Below are positions 60,268 to 64,000 of a stretch of 64,000 nt of DNA, piece by piece (within the stretch, counting starts at the first letter, position 1; every line of letters begins with the position of its first letter). Made by a program: the position numbers and the translations under genes. A model generated the notes under the pieces. It searched no databases and was not told the DNA's origin. It saw only the letters and a program-made list of their open reading frames with translations. Origin of the DNA: a virus; IMG/VR virus record IMGVR_UViG_3300021963_000077, positions 25,511 through 89,510 of that record; one strand, written 5' to 3'.

Positions 60268-60578
60268 GCGCTGGGCCATTGCCAAACCAAGTCAATATCT
60301 ATCAAGACACTCCAAATCAAGTAATAATTGATCAGGATGCTGAAAATAGAGTAATTGTCCGAAGCCTGTCTGGAGCTGGTAACACCAGACGCCATGTCCA
60401 CTCTCAGGCCAGCCCACAGACGACTTGGACTATAAACCATACGCTTGGCGGAAAACCTTCTGTAATGGTTGTGGATTCTGCAGATACAGTCGTTATTGGT
60501 GAGGTAACATATATTAGCAATACTCAGGTGCAGGTGTCTTTTACAGCAGCTTTTTCTGGATATGCGTACTTAACATAA
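60264..60578 (+). CDS. Short fibre protein with HNLG-type C-terminal module
   Basis: A 104-aa protein from GTG 60264. After a short linker it is almost only the module TWTINHTLGGKPSVMVVDSADTVV..VTYISNTQVQVSF, the same beta module found at the end of the next fibre and twice in the last gene. Likely a fibre tip or adaptor. Confidence 0.7.
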   Translation: MSAGPLPNQVNIYQDTPNQVIIDQDAENRVIVRSLSGAGNTRRHVHSQASPQTTWTINHTLGGKPSVMVVDSADTVVIGEVTYISNTQVQVSFTAAFSGYAYLT

Positions 60579-60588
60579 GGCAGGGCCA

Positions 60589-62070
60589 ATGGCAACACGT
60601 TTTGTAACAAATCTTGACCTCGTACAAAATCAAATTCTTAATGGTCGCTTTGAATCAGTAGCTAGCGATCCAAATACGAATAACTTCGAGGGTCGGTTAA
60701 TTTACAACACCACCGAAGACACCATCAAGGTGTGGACTGGTTCAGCATGGCGCAAGATGCTCCATGGCATTACTTCGTCTGGTACAGCTTCTGAAGCTCT
60801 GACCATAAGCGAAACCAATGGTGCTGTAACAATCACGCCGAATCTGGCAACTAGCACCGATGACGGTGTTATGTCTGCTTCCGACAAAAGCAAACTTGAT
60901 GCAGCGACAGCTTCTGATGGTGTCAGCACACTTGTCATGCGTGATGCGTCTGGCCGTTTTCAGGCTGCAACGCCTTCTGCTGGTCTAGATGTCGCGAACA
61001 AAGCGTATGTTGATTCAGCCAGAACTGGACTTGATGTTAAAGCCTCTGTAAAGGTTGCAACAACTGGGCCAATAACTCTGTCAACTGGCCTAGAGGCTGG
61101 TGACACGATTGATGGCTACACGCTAGTAGCTGGTGATCGCGTTCTTGTTAAGAACCAAGACACGGCTTCAGAAAATGGCATTTATGTTGTTGCTGAAACT
61201 GGTGCCCCAAGCCGCGCCACCGACGCTGACTCTTCACTTGAGGTCAGCCCAGGAATGTTCACATTCGTTGAACAGGGCACCATAAACGCCGACTCTGGCT
61301 GGGTGCTCATTACAGATGGCACCATCAACCTTGGAACAACCGGTCTCGAGTTCTCGCTGTTCTCTGTTGCTGGAAATATCCTTGCTGGTGATGGTCTTCT
61401 CAAAACTGGTGACGTTCTATCTGTTCGGGTAGACGACAACGCAGCGAGCCCTACTCTTGAAATATCAAGCGACAGACTGAGAATTGCATCAACCGCTGCT
61501 GGAAGTGGTCTTGGCGGCGGTGGGGCTAGCCCACTCTCGGTAAATGTAGCCGCTGCTGGTGGTATAGAAATATCTTCAGACAACCTTCAAATCAAGGTTG
61601 ATGGAGCTGTAAGCGGTCTGGAAACAACGTCTGATGGCCTGCACCTGAAGTCAAACATTGCCGGCACTGGCCTGACTTTCACTGCTGGCGTACTGTCAGT
61701 TAATGCGATTGATCTCGATTCGTCAAGTGGCGGCGGTGTAACTGGAATACTTCCGATTGCCAACGGTGGCACGAATGCTTCCACTGAGTCTCAAGCACGT
61801 ACAAATCTTGCGGCGACATCACCAACTGGTGCAAACACATCAACCCCAGTTCTTGCACGTGTTGCAAATAAGGTAATCGGTGATGGTGCATCTACATCCT
61901 TCACAGTTACTCATAATTTTGGGACAAGGGCAGTAGTTGTTCAAGTATTTGACTCTTCTTCTTACGACACAGTTATAGCTGATGTTGTTCGCACAACAAC
62001 AGATTCGGTAACTGTTTCATTCTCTGTTGCTCCAGCAAGCAACGCATTTACAGTCGTCGTAACAGGTTAG
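60589..62070 (+). CDS. Tail fibre protein
   Basis: A 493-aa protein. N-terminus RFVTNLDLVQNQILNGRFE and RLIYNTTEDTIKVWTGSAWRKM is typical of phage fibres; then SDKSKLDAATA, LDVANKAYVD and a domain with VLVKNQDTASENGIYVV. Repeats with LDVSS-like beta turns follow, and the last 70 residues are the FTVTHNFGTRAVVVQVFDSSSYD module. A trimeric receptor-binding fibre is likely. Confidence 0.85.
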   Translation: MATRFVTNLDLVQNQILNGRFESVASDPNTNNFEGRLIYNTTEDTIKVWTGSAWRKMLHGITSSGTASEALTISETNGAVTITPNLATSTDDGVMSASDKSKLDAATASDGVSTLVMRDASGRFQAATPSAGLDVANKAYVDSARTGLDVKASVKVATTGPITLSTGLEAGDTIDGYTLVAGDRVLVKNQDTASENGIYVVAETGAPSRATDADSSLEVSPGMFTFVEQGTINADSGWVLITDGTINLGTTGLEFSLFSVAGNILAGDGLLKTGDVLSVRVDDNAASPTLEISSDRLRIASTAAGSGLGGGGASPLSVNVAAAGGIEISSDNLQIKVDGAVSGLETTSDGLHLKSNIAGTGLTFTAGVLSVNAIDLDSSSGGGVTGILPIANGGTNASTESQARTNLAATSPTGANTSTPVLARVANKVIGDGASTSFTVTHNFGTRAVVVQVFDSSSYDTVIADVVRTTTDSVTVSFSVAPASNAFTVVVTG

Positions 62071-62078
62071 GAGCCACG

Positions 62079-62273
62079 ATGAAACTAACAGAAGCACAAA
62101 AGGCAATGATTGCGTCATACGGACGTAGCGTCCTTGGCGCAGGCGTTGCCACATGGGTGTCAACCCAAGACTGGAAACTAACTGCTAACGCTCTTTGGGC
62201 AGCCGCACTTCCGGTTATCATGCGTTACCTAAACCCGAAGGACACAGCTTTCGGTAAGGGTTCTAGCAAGTAA
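62079..62273 (+). CDS. Small membrane-associated protein near fibres (holin-like?)
   Basis: A 64-aa protein: a charged start, SYGRSVLGAGVATWVS, a second hydrophobic stretch ALWAAALPVIMRYLN and PKDTAFGKG at the end. GGAG five bases upstream. Similar small proteins occur beside fibre genes of aquatic phages in my recollection; a holin role is possible but unsupported by other lysis genes here. Confidence 0.65.
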   Translation: MKLTEAQKAMIASYGRSVLGAGVATWVSTQDWKLTANALWAAALPVIMRYLNPKDTAFGKGSSK

Positions 62274-62328
62274 GATCAACATACCGCCTCGAGGGGCGCA
62301 CAAGTAGAAGACAGTTGAGGCTGTATTC

Positions 62329-64000
62329 ATGACACGATTTGTAGGCACACCCCTACGCGGAATAGAGTTCGCTACACCAAGTGACGAGGCTATATCTGCG
62401 CGTGTTGTGAATGATGCCCATCCGCGCCTCAGAATTGACGCTGGTGGTCGCCTCACATGGTCTGGTGGTTCAGCTACCGGAGATGTAACTCTTTATCGCG
62501 ACTCAGCAAATGTACTGAAGTCCGATGACCTTCTACAGGCCCTCGGTGGAATAGCTACAGTCACGACAAACGGAGCACCAACAGCAAGCTCTCCTGACGG
62601 AACAATCGCTGTTGATACTACTAACGATGCATTTTATTTCCGCAGTGGCGGTGAATGGCTCCAGGTTTCATCAGGGGCTAATGTCACAATCTCCAGCACT
62701 GAACCAGCTGGCGCAGAATCCGGCGATCTTTGGTTTGATTCAGACACGCTCGTCCTTTACATACTCAACGGAGCCTCATGGGTCGGCGTAAGTGGATCAC
62801 TAACCCTTGCTGAACTTGACGATGTATCAATTCCAAGTCCACAAGCCGGCGACATACTTGCCTACGATGGAACAAACTGGATTGCTTCTCTTGGAAATAA
62901 CCCAAAATATGCAGTTGCTGAGATAGTTGGCGATGAGTTTGAAACCGAATTCACCATTACCCATAACTTTGGATCACGCGATGTTTTAGTTGTTGCGCGA
63001 AATAATGCCTCCCCATACGAGAACATAGAAATTGCATGGGAGGCAACAGACGAAAATACAGTTGATATTCTTTTTAGCTCCGCTCCAGGCGTGAATGGCG
63101 CACGTATCAATGTTTTATATACAGGTGCCACCACCTTCAACGGAACTTTTATGCAGACGATTGGCGATGGCACATCACTTTCGTATGTCATCACCCACGA
63201 TTTTGATACACGAGATATCAATGTTGTATGTCGCGAAGCTTCAAGCCCATATGGTGTAGTTGATGTTGCGTGGGAGGCGACTACAGCCAATACGGTGACG
63301 CTATATTTTTCAGAAGCCCCAAGCGTTAATGAAATACGAGCAATTGTTTATTCATCTGAAATATTCTTCAGTCGCGTCGGAGCTCGGTTCCTCGATGAAC
63401 TGGATGACACGATTGTTACGGCTGCCACATCTGGTCAAGTACTGCAATTTAATGGTTCTAACTGGGTAAATAGCAATATAACCCTCAATGAAATATCAAA
63501 TGTCAATGTAACTGGCGCAACAACAGGACAGTTCTTGAAGTTTGATGGAACAAACTGGATACCTGGGTCGGTTACTGGATTTGCAACAGAGGGATATGTA
63601 AATACCGCTATTAGCAACCTTGTTGATTCTGCACCACCAGCTCTAGATACCCTCAATGAGCTAGCTGCAGCACTAAATGACGATGAAAGCTTCTCCACAA
63701 CAGTCACAAATGCCCTATCTGCCAAGGCTCCGCTTGCGTCACCCGCCCTCACCGGCACCCCAACAGCACCAACAGCAACTCTCGGAACCGATACAACTCA
63801 AATAGCAACAACTGAATTTGTTCAAGATGCAATCGGAAGTTTTGCAACCAACTTAGATGGTTTATCTGATGTAGTTATAACTTCTCCTGAAGAATTCCAA
63901 ACACTTGAATACAATGGCACCAACTGGGTTAATGCTTATTCTTCTGTTGTCTCCAATGTCCGCAATGCCGAATCAACAACAATTACAACAGGAACTGTCG
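62329..64000 (+). CDS. Large tail fibre protein (3' end missing)
   Basis: At least 557 residues, running off the window. N-terminus MTRFVGTPLRGIEFATPSDEA; then LFDSD-type segments with DLWFDSDTLVLYILNGASW and two tandem copies of the THNFG/THDFD module (about 200-265 and 270-340). Repeated DGTNW or NGSNW turns and ALDTLNELAAALNDDESFSTTVTNALSAKAPLASPALTGTP complete a pattern typical of long phage fibres. No stop occurs before the edge. Confidence 0.85.
   Translation, partial: MTRFVGTPLRGIEFATPSDEAISARVVNDAHPRLRIDAGGRLTWSGGSATGDVTLYRDSANVLKSDDLLQALGGIATVTTNGAPTASSPDGTIAVDTTNDAFYFRSGGEWLQVSSGANVTISSTEPAGAESGDLWFDSDTLVLYILNGASWVGVSGSLTLAELDDVSIPSPQAGDILAYDGTNWIASLGNNPKYAVAEIVGDEFETEFTITHNFGSRDVLVVARNNASPYENIEIAWEATDENTVDILFSSAPGVNGARINVLYTGATTFNGTFMQTIGDGTSLSYVITHDFDTRDINVVCREASSPYGVVDVAWEATTANTVTLYFSEAPSVNEIRAIVYSSEIFFSRVGARFLDELDDTIVTAATSGQVLQFNGSNWVNSNITLNEISNVNVTGATTGQFLKFDGTNWIPGSVTGFATEGYVNTAISNLVDSAPPALDTLNELAAALNDDESFSTTVTNALSAKAPLASPALTGTPTAPTATLGTDTTQIATTEFVQDAIGSFATNLDGLSDVVITSPEEFQTLEYNGTNWVNAYSSVVSNVRNAESTTITTGTV

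Noticed and set aside
1-64000. tRNA genes, insertion sequences, attachment sites
   Set aside because: Reading the intergenic stretches, all short, showed no tRNA-like cloverleaf, transposase gene or terminal inverted repeats. A tRNAscan run would be decisive for tRNAs.

Overview
This window is part of a double-stranded DNA tailed bacteriophage with a contractile (myovirus-type) tail. The marker genes are the large terminase, a portal-MuF fusion, an HK97-type prohead protease and major capsid protein, tail sheath, tail tube, tape measure, and a gp25/J/I-like baseplate set. Both edges cut through genes. I saw no integrase, repressor or host genes. I cannot name the host from sequence alone. Moderate-to-low GC by eye, a Rad52-like/Cas4-like/RuvC/HNH cassette behind terL, and Cys-containing virion motifs of a style I associate with uncultured aquatic and actinobacterial phages make a freshwater phage, perhaps of an actinobacterium, my best guess (inference).

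The two halves diverge from a 54-bp promoter region at 33014-33067. The left half (33013 down to 1) is a tightly coupled minus-strand operon. Most junctions are ATGA, TAATG or TGATG overlaps or gaps of a few bases. It starts with a small membrane protein, the portal-MuF fusion and the prohead protease, but the capsid gene comes only about 25 kb later (1117-2421), just before a strong terminator. The stretch between holds unusually large mosaic proteins (1984, 1445, 1201, 917 and about 670 aa) mixed with small ones. The protease itself is 985 aa because of a long C-terminal extension. These proteins share modules: a 23-residue EF-hand-like tag in seven ungapped copies, short SG[AS]M-type motifs, and RCP/GGxFT/C motifs. 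They also carry enzyme-like or DNA-binding parts: a zeta-toxin-like kinase, an ADP-ribosyltransferase-like domain, two HExxH zincin motifs, and helix-turn-helix arrays. I infer a set of virion-packaged cargo or effector proteins, possibly processed by the prohead protease. One tag copy can be read only through a predicted -1 ribosomal frameshift at 27150-27156.

The right half (33068 to 64000) is plus strand. It holds terL; a recombination/nuclease cassette (Rad52-like annealing protein, Cas4-like exonuclease, HNH, RuvC-like); a ParB-like/PAPS-reductase-like/ParB-like trio; neck proteins; sheath and tube followed by a terminator; a tail assembly chaperone with its own -1 frameshift; a tape measure with a C-terminal M15-like peptidase; baseplate hub, spike and wedge genes; then fibres, adhesins and small membrane proteins. 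The last fibre gene runs off the right edge.

I found no tRNA gene, CRISPR array, insertion sequence or attachment site, and no recognisable small terminase or dedicated endolysin. Gene-free stretches are all short; the longest, 133 bp before the capsid gene, carries an inverted repeat.
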